In this document: in pieces, positions 35,360 through 43,526 of the stretch
Position numbering within the stretch: the stretch's first letter is position 1
Layout of the letters: each line of letters starts with the position of its first letter
Assembly (NCBI RefSeq): GCF_965660005.1
Contig: NZ_CBFHYF010000010.1
Coordinates: 1 to 56,223 of the forward strand
Length of the DNA: 56,223 nt
From: Porticoccus sp965660005
GTDB taxonomy: Bacteria; Pseudomonadota; Gammaproteobacteria; Pseudomonadales; Porticoccaceae
Direction: 5' to 3'
Translations under genes and position numbers: made by a program
The notes under the pieces: model-generated
The model's input: the letters and a program-made list of their open reading frames with translations, nothing else
Database searches by the model: none
Told to the model about the DNA's origin: nothing

Positions 35360-35846
35360 CTGTTTGCCCTCCAGCAGACGAGTCGTGACTGTAAAAGCTT
35401 TCGATGACCAGCAAAATGGCGCCCACTGTAATCGCAGAATCCGCCACATTGAATGCTGGCCAGTGATAATTCAAATAATGGATGTCGATAAAATCAACCA
35501 CGTAACCGAGAAACACCCGATCCAGCAGATTGCCGATCGCACCACCGAGCACCAGTGCCAGCGCGATACCCAAAAGGGTTTTTCCCCTGCCGAGTCGCGC
35601 CATCCAAAGCCCAATAAAAATACTCACTGCCAATGCGACCACAGTAAAGAACCAGCGCTGCCACCCCCCCGCTTCACTGAGGAAACTGAAGGCAGCGCCC
35701 GGATTGTGCAGCAGCGTCAGGTTCAGTATGGGCAACAACTCCACTGCCCGGCCATAAACCAGCGATGCCGATGCCCAGTACTTGGTAATCTGATCCACCA
35801 GAATCACCAGTCCGGACAGGAGATACCAGCCAGCATGGGATTGCAT
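35352..35846 (-). CDS. lspA: Signal peptidase II LspA
   Basis: About 164 residues with four membrane helices. Aspartyl protease of the inner membrane that cleaves lipoprotein signal peptides. The two catalytic aspartates are in GGAIGNLLDRV and FNVADSAITVG. The conserved LLHNPGAAFSFL is also clear. The ATG at 35846 (MQSHAGWYLL) is chosen; the frame is open to 35897 but that overlaps ileS. It follows ileS by 22 bases, the usual ileS-lspA pairing. Confidence 0.95.
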   Translation of the reverse strand: MQSHAGWYLLSGLVILVDQITKYWASASLVYGRAVELLPILNLTLLHNPGAAFSFLSEAGGWQRWFFTVVALAVSIFIGLWMARLGRGKTLLGIALALVLGGAIGNLLDRVFLGYVVDFIDIHYLNYHWPAFNVADSAITVGAILLVIESFYSHDSSAGGQTDG

Positions 35847-35868
35847 GATATTTACCACTGGTATTTGA

Positions 35869-38676
35869 TCACGCAAACAGACGCCGTTCACCGGCACCTG
35901 TCACGTTTTCCAGACAGCGGCCACACAGCTCCGGGTGTTGAACCGCCGTACCCACATCGGCGCGGTGGTGCCAACAACGAACACATTTGGCATAGGACGT
36001 GCGGACAACACGCAACAGCAAACCCTCAAGCTCCGTGGATTCGGCGCCGTTTGCCTCACTGAGCGGTGCCCGCCGGGCCTCGGAGGTAATCAACACAAAA
36101 CGCAATTCATCGTTGAGTTTGGCCAGTGCACTGGCCAGTTCACCATCCGCATACAGCACCACCTCGGCTTCCAGGGATTTCTGTATACCCGTCTCTTTTT
36201 TGCCTTCCAACACCTTGTTGACCGCATTTCTGGCCCGGGCGATCAATGCCCAGTCGCTGTCGGGAATGGCTTCCCCGGCAACGGATGGCAGCGACCACCA
36301 CTCCGCCATAAATACCGACTCGCCCCGCTCACCTGGCATGAAATACCAGATTTCATCGGCGGTAAAACTGAGCACCGGGGCAATCCAGCGAACCAGAGCC
36401 TCGGCAATATGGTAAATCGCCGACTGCGCGGAACGCCTTGCGAGCGAGTTCTCCTGACAGGTGTATTGGCGATCCTTGATGATATTGAGGTAGAAGCCCC
36501 CCATATCGGTGACACAAAAATTGTGCAGCTTCTGGTAGATGGAATGGAAATGGTAGCCATCGTAGGCCGCGAGAATATCCCGCTGGGTGCTGGCGGCTCG
36601 GCCCACGGCCCAGCGATCCAGCGCCAGCATATCCTCGACCGGCAGCAGATCCCGGGCCGGATCGAAACCATTGAGGTTTGACAGCAGAAATCGGGCGGTA
36701 TTTCGGATACGCCGGTAAGAGTCTGCGGTGCGCTTGAGAATTTCCTCGGAAACACTCATTTCCGCACTGAAATCCGTCGCTGCGACCCACAGGCGCAACA
36801 CATCTGCACCCAGATCGTTGACGACCTGCTGGGGCGACATCACATTACCCAGGGATTTGGACATCTTGCGGCCATCGGCATCCACGGTGAAACCATGAGT
36901 CAGCACCGCCCGATAAGGGGCGCTGCCCTTGATGGCAATGGCCGTCTTCAATGAGGACTGGAACCAGCCACGGTGCTGATCGGACCCCTCCAGATAGAGA
37001 TCCGCCGGATAGGCGAGCTGCTCGCGGGCATCCAGCACAGCCGCATGGGTAACCCCGGAATCAAACCAGACATCCAGCGTATCCGTGACCTTGCTATAGT
37101 CTGCCGCGTCATCACCCAGCAACTCCGCCGCATCCAGATCAAACCAGGCGTCAATGCCTTCCTGCTCAACCCGCTGGGCAACCGCCTCGATCAACTCGGT
37201 AGTGCGCGGGTGCCAATCGCCGGTTTCGCGGTGAATAAACAGGGTAATCGGGACGCCCCAGGTGCGCTGACGCGAAATACACCAGTCGGGACTGTTCTCC
37301 AGCATCCCCTCAATACGGGCCTGCCCCCAGGAGGGATACCAGGTGACATCTTTCACTGCATTGAGGGCATTACCCAGCAGGCCGTTCTGCTGCATGCCGA
37401 TAAACCACTGCGGTGTGGCGCGATAGATCAGCGGGGTTTTGGTTCGCCAACAGTGCGCGTAGCTGTGGGTGATTTTATGCGTGGACAACAGCGCACCCCG
37501 CTGTTTCAGCAAGTCCAGAACCGCTTCATCCACCTTGTAGACATGCTCGCCGGCAAACAGGGGCACGCTGTCACGAAACAGGCCATGGTCATCAATATAA
37601 TTCAGTGTGCCAATACCGTATTGACTGGCCACAACAAAATCTTCCATACCGTGGTCCGGGGCGGTATGAACACAGCCGGTACCGGCCTCCGTCGTGACGT
37701 GATCACCCAGTAATACCGGCACCTGACGATCATAAAAGGGGTGCTGAAGCAGCTGGTTTTCCAGCCGCTGTCCCCTGACATGACCGACAACGCGATAATC
37801 CTCCACACCCCAGCGCTTCATCACGGCAGGCACCAGCTCTTCGGCCATCAGAAAGCGACCGACACCGGTGCCCGCATCGCATTGCACCAGCACATAATCC
37901 AGCTCGGGGCTGAGACTGACTGCCTGGTTGGACGGCAGGGTCCAGGGCGTGGTGGTCCAGATGGCCACCGCAATCGGCCCTTCACCGGACACATCGTCCA
38001 TGGCGGCCACAAAGGCTTCGCTATCCACCACCGGGAATGCCACATCGATGGAAAAAGACATTTTGTCCTGATATTCGACCTCGGCTTCCGCAAGGGCGGA
38101 AGCGCCGACCACGCTCCAGTAAACCGGCTTGAAACCGCGCACCAGATGGCCATTTTCGATGATTTTGCCCAGCGCCCGGATGATATTCGCCTCAAAGGAA
38201 TAATCCATGGTCAGGTAGGGGTTTTCCCAGTCGCCCAGCACGCCGAGACGGATAAAATCCTTTTTCTGCCCGTCCACCTGGCGGCGAGCATATTCCCGGC
38301 ATTTCTGGCGAAATGTCCGGGTGTCCACCTTGACGCCGGCCTTGCCAATTTTCTTTTCAACCTGGTGCTCAATCGGCAGCCCGTGACAATCCCAGCCGGG
38401 CACGTAGGGGGCGTCATAACCGCTCAAAGTGCGCGACTTGACAACAATATCCTTGAGGATTTTATTCACCGAATGACCGATATGAATATCGCCGTTCGCG
38501 TAGGGGGGGCCATCGTGCAAAATGAATTTTTTTCTGCCTTGCCGCTGCTCGCGAATTTTTTCGTAAAGTCCGGCGCTCTGCCAGGATTCCAGCATGGCCG
38601 GCTCCCGCTGGGCCAGATTGGCCTTCATCGGAAACTCGGTAAACGGCAAATTGAGGGTAGTTTTGTAATCAGTCAT
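35869..38676 (-). CDS. ileS: Isoleucyl-tRNA synthetase IleS
   Basis: About 935 residues. Class I synthetase with HIGH motif in YANGDIHIGHSVNKIL (about residue 65), a large CP1 editing domain (about residues 190-400, with TTTPWTLPSNQA), and KMSKS in GRKMSKSLGNV near residue 603. The C-terminal zinc finger is CVRCW...CGRCLENV. All are complete, so it should charge tRNA-Ile and edit Val. Follows ribF by 18 bases. Confidence 0.98.
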   Translation of the reverse strand: MTDYKTTLNLPFTEFPMKANLAQREPAMLESWQSAGLYEKIREQRQGRKKFILHDGPPYANGDIHIGHSVNKILKDIVVKSRTLSGYDAPYVPGWDCHGLPIEHQVEKKIGKAGVKVDTRTFRQKCREYARRQVDGQKKDFIRLGVLGDWENPYLTMDYSFEANIIRALGKIIENGHLVRGFKPVYWSVVGASALAEAEVEYQDKMSFSIDVAFPVVDSEAFVAAMDDVSGEGPIAVAIWTTTPWTLPSNQAVSLSPELDYVLVQCDAGTGVGRFLMAEELVPAVMKRWGVEDYRVVGHVRGQRLENQLLQHPFYDRQVPVLLGDHVTTEAGTGCVHTAPDHGMEDFVVASQYGIGTLNYIDDHGLFRDSVPLFAGEHVYKVDEAVLDLLKQRGALLSTHKITHSYAHCWRTKTPLIYRATPQWFIGMQQNGLLGNALNAVKDVTWYPSWGQARIEGMLENSPDWCISRQRTWGVPITLFIHRETGDWHPRTTELIEAVAQRVEQEGIDAWFDLDAAELLGDDAADYSKVTDTLDVWFDSGVTHAAVLDAREQLAYPADLYLEGSDQHRGWFQSSLKTAIAIKGSAPYRAVLTHGFTVDADGRKMSKSLGNVMSPQQVVNDLGADVLRLWVAATDFSAEMSVSEEILKRTADSYRRIRNTARFLLSNLNGFDPARDLLPVEDMLALDRWAVGRAASTQRDILAAYDGYHFHSIYQKLHNFCVTDMGGFYLNIIKDRQYTCQENSLARRSAQSAIYHIAEALVRWIAPVLSFTADEIWYFMPGERGESVFMAEWWSLPSVAGEAIPDSDWALIARARNAVNKVLEGKKETGIQKSLEAEVVLYADGELASALAKLNDELRFVLITSEARRAPLSEANGAESTELEGLLLRVVRTSYAKCVRCWHHRADVGTAVQHPELCGRCLENVTGAGERRLFA

Positions 38677-38694
38677 CGTTTTCCAACATCGGGG

Positions 38695-39639
38695 TTACAC
38701 CTCGGCAAAGTACTGCCGGGCCAGCGCAATATCACTGTGAATTTTCGTTACCATGGCATCGAGAGAATCAAACGTCTGCTCTTCCCGTATTTTCTTTTTG
38801 AATTCCACATGAATTCTTCCACCGTAGATTTGCTGCGCAAAATCCAGCAGGTGTACTTCGAGCACCGGTTTTATCAGGTCACCCACGGTGGGGCGCACGC
38901 CCACATTCGCGACACCGGGCAGCCGGTTGCCTCCCAGCAGCACCTCCACCACGTACACGCCGCTCAATGGTGCACGATAACGAAAGAGATGCACATTGGC
39001 AGTGGGGATACCCAACTGTTGACCCAGTTGCTGCCCGTAAACCACTATGCCGGTAACCTGATAGGGGCGACCCAACAACATTTCCGCCAGGGCAAAGTCG
39101 CCGTCTTGCAACGCCCGACGAATGCGCGTACTGCTGATTCGCTCACCGCCATACTGCAGAGTATGCGTATCGATCACGTCAAAACTCTGCTGTTCCCCTA
39201 CCTGCCTGAGCAGCTGGTCATTGCCGCTGCGATCGTGACCAAAGCGGAAGTCATCACCGACCACCAGACAGCGAACACCCAGCCCGTCAATTAATACTCT
39301 GTCTATAAATTGTCGGGCAGACAAACTGCGCAGCGAACGGTTGAACTGCAGGCAAAGCACCCGATCCACCCCCTCGCTGACCAGCGCTTCCACCTTTTCG
39401 CGCAAACGCATCAGGCGAGCCGGAGCCTGTTCTCCAGAGAAGAATTCCTGAGGCTGTGGCTCAAAAATAATCGCCACAGAGGGCAGGCTGTATATTGCTG
39501 CCTTTTCACGCAACTGTTGCAGTATTGCCCGATGGCCGAGATGAACACCATCAAATGAACCGATCGTCGCGACACAACCTCGATGTTCCGGACGCAGATT
39601 GTGCAATCCGCGTATAAACTGATGCTTTTTTCCGGTCAC
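38695..39639 (-). CDS. ribF: Bifunctional riboflavin kinase/FAD synthetase RibF
   Basis: About 314 residues. An N-terminal nucleotidyltransferase domain (TIGSFDGVHLGHRAIL, VGDDFRFGHDRSG) makes FAD. The C-terminal flavokinase domain makes FMN (GIPTANVHLFR, GVYVVEVLLGG, VGVRPTVGD, EVHLLDFAQQIYGG). The start is a GTG at 39639 within a 14-base tandem repeat (see repeat entry); no ATG with a better context is available. Lies between murJ and ileS as in Pseudomonas. Confidence 0.95.
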   Translation of the reverse strand: MTGKKHQFIRGLHNLRPEHRGCVATIGSFDGVHLGHRAILQQLREKAAIYSLPSVAIIFEPQPQEFFSGEQAPARLMRLREKVEALVSEGVDRVLCLQFNRSLRSLSARQFIDRVLIDGLGVRCLVVGDDFRFGHDRSGNDQLLRQVGEQQSFDVIDTHTLQYGGERISSTRIRRALQDGDFALAEMLLGRPYQVTGIVVYGQQLGQQLGIPTANVHLFRYRAPLSGVYVVEVLLGGNRLPGVANVGVRPTVGDLIKPVLEVHLLDFAQQIYGGRIHVEFKKKIREEQTFDSLDAMVTKIHSDIALARQYFAEV

Positions 39640-39667
39640 TGGTTTCCGGTCACAGATTTGAGGTCAC
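39629..39667 (-). repeat. 14-nt tandem repeats over the ribF start codon
   Basis: On the minus strand GTGACC recurs at 39667, 39653 and 39639, exactly 14 bases apart; the last two copies share GTGACCGGAAA. Each of the upstream GTGs opens five codons and ends in TGA that overlaps the next GTG (GTGA). The last copy is the ribF start. Confidence 0.8.
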
Positions 39668-39766
39668 TGGCAGCTTTCATCGCAAAATAAAGGCGGCAGT
39701 ATACCCCAGCCCAATGGGGGAAAAACAGGTGCGATACTTCGAGGGCAAGAGTTTTGCGGCACGGCC

Positions 39767-41425
39767 CTAGCGATGACGAAGATGAGAGGGGCGGATACCA
39801 GCCAACAGCAAAAACAGGATGTACACCAGCATGCCGCTGAAACAGATCAACAGCATCCAGCCGGCACGTTGCCAGCCCCCCCAGAGAAGCCATTGATCCA
39901 GGTAAACCGTGAATCCCAACAGTACCAGCACCATGACCAGATTTGCGCCCAACAGGGTCAGTAAAAAGCGGGGCCAACCGGAAACGGGATGATAAACACC
40001 AAAACGGTACAGGCCCCGAAATAGCAACCCGGCATTCAGCATGGCCGCCAACGAAGTCGCCAGTGCCAACCCCACATGCCCGATACCGAAATAGTGGTGC
40101 AAGGGCAGCGCAAACACCATGTTCAGTACCATGTTGGTGACCAGCGCAATAATCCCGATACGCACCGGGGTTTTCATATCCTGGCGGGCAAAATAACCGG
40201 GCGCCAGTACTTTGATCAGCATGAAAGCAATCAGACCCACCGCATAGGCCCGCAGGCTGAGGGTGGCCATGCCAATATCCCGCTGGGTCATGACCTCACC
40301 GTAGTAGAACAGCGTCAGGAGAATCGGCTCGGCAAGTATCATCAACGCCACCGCCGCTGGAATGGCGACCAGCAGCACCATGCGCAGGGCCCAGTCGAGT
40401 GTACGGCTGAACACTTCCGTACTGCGGGCAGCATGTTGCCGGGATAGGCTGGGCAGAATCACGGTGGCGATGGCAATGCCAAACACACCCAACGGCAGTT
40501 CAGACAGCCGATCGGAATAATACAGCCACGAAATACTCCCCGTTGGCAGAAACGAGGCAATCACCGTATCCAGCAGCAGATTGATCTGACTGACCGAGAC
40601 ACCGAAAATGGCTGGCACCATCAGGCGCAGTATCTTGCGCACACCTTCATCCCGCCAATCCACTTTGGGATTCGGCAGTCTGTGTATCTGCGCCAGAAAC
40701 GGCAACTGAAACAACAATTGCACCACTCCGGCCACCAGCACCCCCCAGGCCAGGGCGTATACGGGCGTATCGAACCAGGGGGCAGCCACCAGCGCCGCAG
40801 CTATCAGGGTAAGATTCAGCAGTGCTGGCGTGAAAGCGGGCACGGCAAAACGGTCATAACTATTGAGGATCGCCCCGGCCAGGCCCGTCAGGGATATCAA
40901 CATCAGATAGGGAAAAGTGATCCGCAGCATATCGCTGGCGGCGTTAAATTTGTCCGGGTAATCGAGCCAGAAGCCGAAGGCAAACACTGCCGTGACCAAC
41001 GGCGAGGCGATCACCACCACTACAGTGAGTACAATCAGCGACGAACCCAGCACGCCGGCCACACTATCCAGCAGGGCCTTGACCGCCGCTGGCGTGCCTT
41101 TTTCGCGGTACTCCCCGAGCACCGGCACAAAGGCCTGGGCAAACGCACCCTCGGCAAACAGTCGGCGAAAGAAATTGGGAATCTTGAAGGCAACAAAGAA
41201 GGCATCGGCCAGCGCATCGGCACCGATCACCCGGGCAAACACCATATCCCGCAGCAACCCCAGCACCCGGGACAGCATGGTCATACTGCCAACCACGCCA
41301 CTGGAACGCAGCAGCCCCGGCGCTACCGGGGGTTCTGAGGCTTTGGACTCCGGAGGAGTTGACTGGTCTGAATTCTTTGGCTGCAAACCGGCACAGTCCC
41401 GACAATGGCTAAACGCAAGGAGCAA
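39767..41425 (-). CDS. murJ: Lipid II flippase MurJ (MviN)
   Basis: Up to 552 residues with about 14 membrane helices of the MOP superfamily. The signature start SMTMLSRVLGLLRDMVFAR and DAFFVAFKIPNFFRRLFAEGAF are clear and carry conserved basic residues of the cavity. It moves lipid II across the inner membrane for peptidoglycan synthesis. The start is uncertain: the longest frame begins with TTG at 41425 and another TTG lies at 41386; both give a hydrophilic extension of 25-40 residues before the conserved region, longer than in E. coli. Confidence 0.93.
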   Translation of the reverse strand: MLLAFSHCRDCAGLQPKNSDQSTPPESKASEPPVAPGLLRSSGVVGSMTMLSRVLGLLRDMVFARVIGADALADAFFVAFKIPNFFRRLFAEGAFAQAFVPVLGEYREKGTPAAVKALLDSVAGVLGSSLIVLTVVVVIASPLVTAVFAFGFWLDYPDKFNAASDMLRITFPYLMLISLTGLAGAILNSYDRFAVPAFTPALLNLTLIAAALVAAPWFDTPVYALAWGVLVAGVVQLLFQLPFLAQIHRLPNPKVDWRDEGVRKILRLMVPAIFGVSVSQINLLLDTVIASFLPTGSISWLYYSDRLSELPLGVFGIAIATVILPSLSRQHAARSTEVFSRTLDWALRMVLLVAIPAAVALMILAEPILLTLFYYGEVMTQRDIGMATLSLRAYAVGLIAFMLIKVLAPGYFARQDMKTPVRIGIIALVTNMVLNMVFALPLHHYFGIGHVGLALATSLAAMLNAGLLFRGLYRFGVYHPVSGWPRFLLTLLGANLVMVLVLLGFTVYLDQWLLWGGWQRAGWMLLICFSGMLVYILFLLLAGIRPSHLRHR

Positions 41426-41524
41426 ATCATAGTGATTTTGCTGGCGGGATGATAGCCGCGTTACTGATTGGGCGGAGCCCGGACGAGCAAGCCCGATTTG
41501 GCAGATTTTGTGGTTCCGGACCTG

Positions 41525-41553
41525 TTGATAAGCCGCGCCAAAACCTGTATATT
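41525..41553 (+). promoter_or_regulatory. Sigma-70 promoter for rpsT
   Basis: TTGATA (41525-41530) and TATATT (41548-41553) with a 17-base spacer, about 44 bases before the rpsT start. Good match for a strong ribosomal protein promoter. Confidence 0.7.
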
Positions 41554-41596
41554 TCCGCGCCTTGAATCAAGACTCATTATTGAGAGGAGCACCCAG

Positions 41597-41866
41597 GTGG
41601 CCAACACACCCCAAGCACGCAAACGCGCACGTCAAAATGAACAGCGTCGCCAGCACAATGCCGGCCTGCGTTCCATGGTACGCACCTATATCAAGAAAAC
41701 CTATGCCGCCATTGCTACCGGCGAAGTGACCACGGCAACCGCCGCCTACAATTCAGCGGTACCGGTAATCGACCGGATGGCCGACAAAGGCATTATTCAT
41801 AAAAACAAGGCCGCCCGTCACAAGAGCAGATTGAATGCCCAGTTGAAGGCAATGGCTGCCAGCTAA
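41597..41866 (+). CDS. rpsT: 30S ribosomal protein S20
   Basis: About 89 residues, highly basic and helical (ANTPQARKRARQNEQRRQ, SMVRTYIKKTYAAI, KGIIHKNKAARHKSRL). It binds 16S rRNA early in 30S assembly. The start is a GTG at 41597 with AGGAG nine bases upstream; the frame is open to 41468 but the extension is not ribosomal. A non-ATG start recalls E. coli rpsT (TTG), where weak initiation takes part in autoregulation. Divergent from murJ. Confidence 0.96.
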   Translation: MANTPQARKRARQNEQRRQHNAGLRSMVRTYIKKTYAAIATGEVTTATAAYNSAVPVIDRMADKGIIHKNKAARHKSRLNAQLKAMAAS

Positions 41867-41923
41867 GCGTTCAACCTGCACACACAGATTCGTTCTATAA
41901 CGTTCGCTCTGTACAGAAACACC

Positions 41924-41952
41924 AAAAAACCGGCCATTGGCCGGTTTTTTTC
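41924..41952. terminator. Bidirectional rho-independent terminator after rpsT
   Basis: AAAAAACCGGCC-ATT-GGCCGGTTTTTTT: a six-base GC core extended by A/T pairing, with T runs on both strands. It serves rpsT and the convergent RimK-like gene. Confidence 0.9.
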
Positions 41953-41997
41953 TTTGTTGCCCTACAGACGGCCAACTGCCGTTTCCTGACGACCCTT

Positions 41998-43458
41998 CTA
42001 GCGACCTTTCAATTCCAGACGCCGGGCCATTTCCGCCATCACCAGCATATACAGCTCATCTCTCAGATAGGCGTCCTCCACCTTGTAGTCGATGTTCGGG
42101 TTATCGTTGATTTCAATCACATATGCCTGTTTGCCCTGATGTTTGATATCGACCCCGTATAGACCATTGCCAATCACCCTGGCCGCACGCAGTGCAGCAT
42201 CCAGCACTTCTCTGGGCACTTCATAGGTGGGCAGGGTTTCAAAGCCACCGGAGTTGAAGCGTTTACTGCCGTGGTTGTAGATCTGCCAGTGATTGCGCGC
42301 CATGTAGTAACGACACGCGTACAGAGGCCGGTTATTGAACACACCAATACGCCAGTCAAAATCGGTATAGAGATACTCCTGCACCAACACCAGTGCAGTG
42401 GTTTTCAGCAGGTCGTCGAGATGAATCGATAGCTCTTCGCGGTTTGCAGCTTTAAAGACACCTTTGGAAAAGGAACCCTCGGGAATTTTCAATACCACCG
42501 GGTAACCAAATTCTTTTTCAATGGCATCCAGATCATCGGCGGTGTGCGTGGAAAACACCCGGGTTTTCAGTGCCGGTACGCCGTTGTAAGTGAAGGCGTC
42601 CTGCAGGAATACTTTATTGCAGCAGCGCAGGATCGAAGTCGGGTCGTCAATCACGACCATTCCCTCAATCTCCGCCTTGCGGGCAAAGCGGAAGGTGTGG
42701 TGATCGATGGCGGTCGTCTCACGGATAAACAGGCCGTCGTATTCGCCGAGGCGTGGATAATCCCTGGCGGTGATCAATTCCGCATTGATATTGCACTTGG
42801 CGGCGGCCTTGATGAAACGGCTCAGGGCCTCCTTGTTACTGGGCGGCATCATTTCCTTGGGATCCACCAACATGCCCAGCTCCCAACGATAGGCTTTCTT
42901 CTTTTTCGGGCTGTGCCAGCGCTTTTCATTGAATTGCAGCATGGCTTCGACAAATTTTGGTCGCTCTATCTTTGGCAGTTTGTCCAGTGAAATGGCCACA
43001 ATACTTTTTACTTGCCAGCCACCAGACCAGAACAACACCACTTTCAACATGGGGGCCGGGTACACAGAAAACAGCCGCTGACCAAACCGGGAAAAGCCGG
43101 GGTCCGAGGCAATCCCGAAATTGACATAAAATGTTTTTCTCTCCCCATCGACCCCCGAATTGGAGCCGGATAGCAGTAGCTCACCGGTGATCCGCGACAT
43201 ATACAACAACTTGCTGCGCAGATCGTTGATGGTATTCACCGAGGGCATCACCCGATGTCCACGGGCCTCGGCCAACAGGGAACAGTAGTAGCCCCTGCTC
43301 AGGTATTTCTCACTGTCACAGAGATTGATCAGGCTGAGCTTTTTCTCACCCTTCTTGGGGTGATCTTCCAGATATTTTTCAAAACTGATGACCCGATCAT
43401 CGAAGCCAAAGCCTTTGATGTCATCGAGATCGTCCACCACCAGCAAAGGATTGGACAT
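41998..43458 (-). CDS. RimK-family ATP-grasp ligase with RLAN-type N-terminal domain
   Basis: About 486 residues. The N-terminal about 200 residues match the RimK-like ATP-grasp N-terminal (RLAN) type (LSLINLCDSEKYLSRGYYCS, EARGHRVMPSV). The C-terminal part is an ATP-grasp fold (GYPVVLKIPEGSFSKGV, VLVQEYLYTDFDWRIGVF, YVIEINDNPNIDYKVED) with the Mg-binding E-x-N-x-N motif. Such enzymes join an amino acid, often glutamate, to a carboxyl group. The substrate is unknown; it is not the ribosomal S6 modifier RimK itself, which lacks this N-terminal domain. It follows ptsP by 68 bases. Confidence 0.88.
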   Translation of the reverse strand: MSNPLLVVDDLDDIKGFGFDDRVISFEKYLEDHPKKGEKKLSLINLCDSEKYLSRGYYCSLLAEARGHRVMPSVNTINDLRSKLLYMSRITGELLLSGSNSGVDGERKTFYVNFGIASDPGFSRFGQRLFSVYPAPMLKVVLFWSGGWQVKSIVAISLDKLPKIERPKFVEAMLQFNEKRWHSPKKKKAYRWELGMLVDPKEMMPPSNKEALSRFIKAAAKCNINAELITARDYPRLGEYDGLFIRETTAIDHHTFRFARKAEIEGMVVIDDPTSILRCCNKVFLQDAFTYNGVPALKTRVFSTHTADDLDAIEKEFGYPVVLKIPEGSFSKGVFKAANREELSIHLDDLLKTTALVLVQEYLYTDFDWRIGVFNNRPLYACRYYMARNHWQIYNHGSKRFNSGGFETLPTYEVPREVLDAALRAARVIGNGLYGVDIKHQGKQAYVIEINDNPNIDYKVEDAYLRDELYMLVMAEMARRLELKGR

Positions 43459-43526
43459 AGATTAATTACCGTATGTTTATGTTGTCAGAAATGACGCAAT
43501 GAGGTTTTGCAGGCTACCGCATCCCA

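Noticed and set aside
37741..39294. 517-codon + strand ORF opposite ileS and ribF
   Set aside because: It is antisense to two conserved genes with intact motifs, has no recognisable domain and a composition typical of reverse-frame translations.
39636..39977. 113-codon minus-strand ORF ending at the ribF start
   Set aside because: Most of it overlaps the murJ 3' end in another frame; only its last 14 codons (from the ATG at 39680) are of interest as part of the ribF leader.
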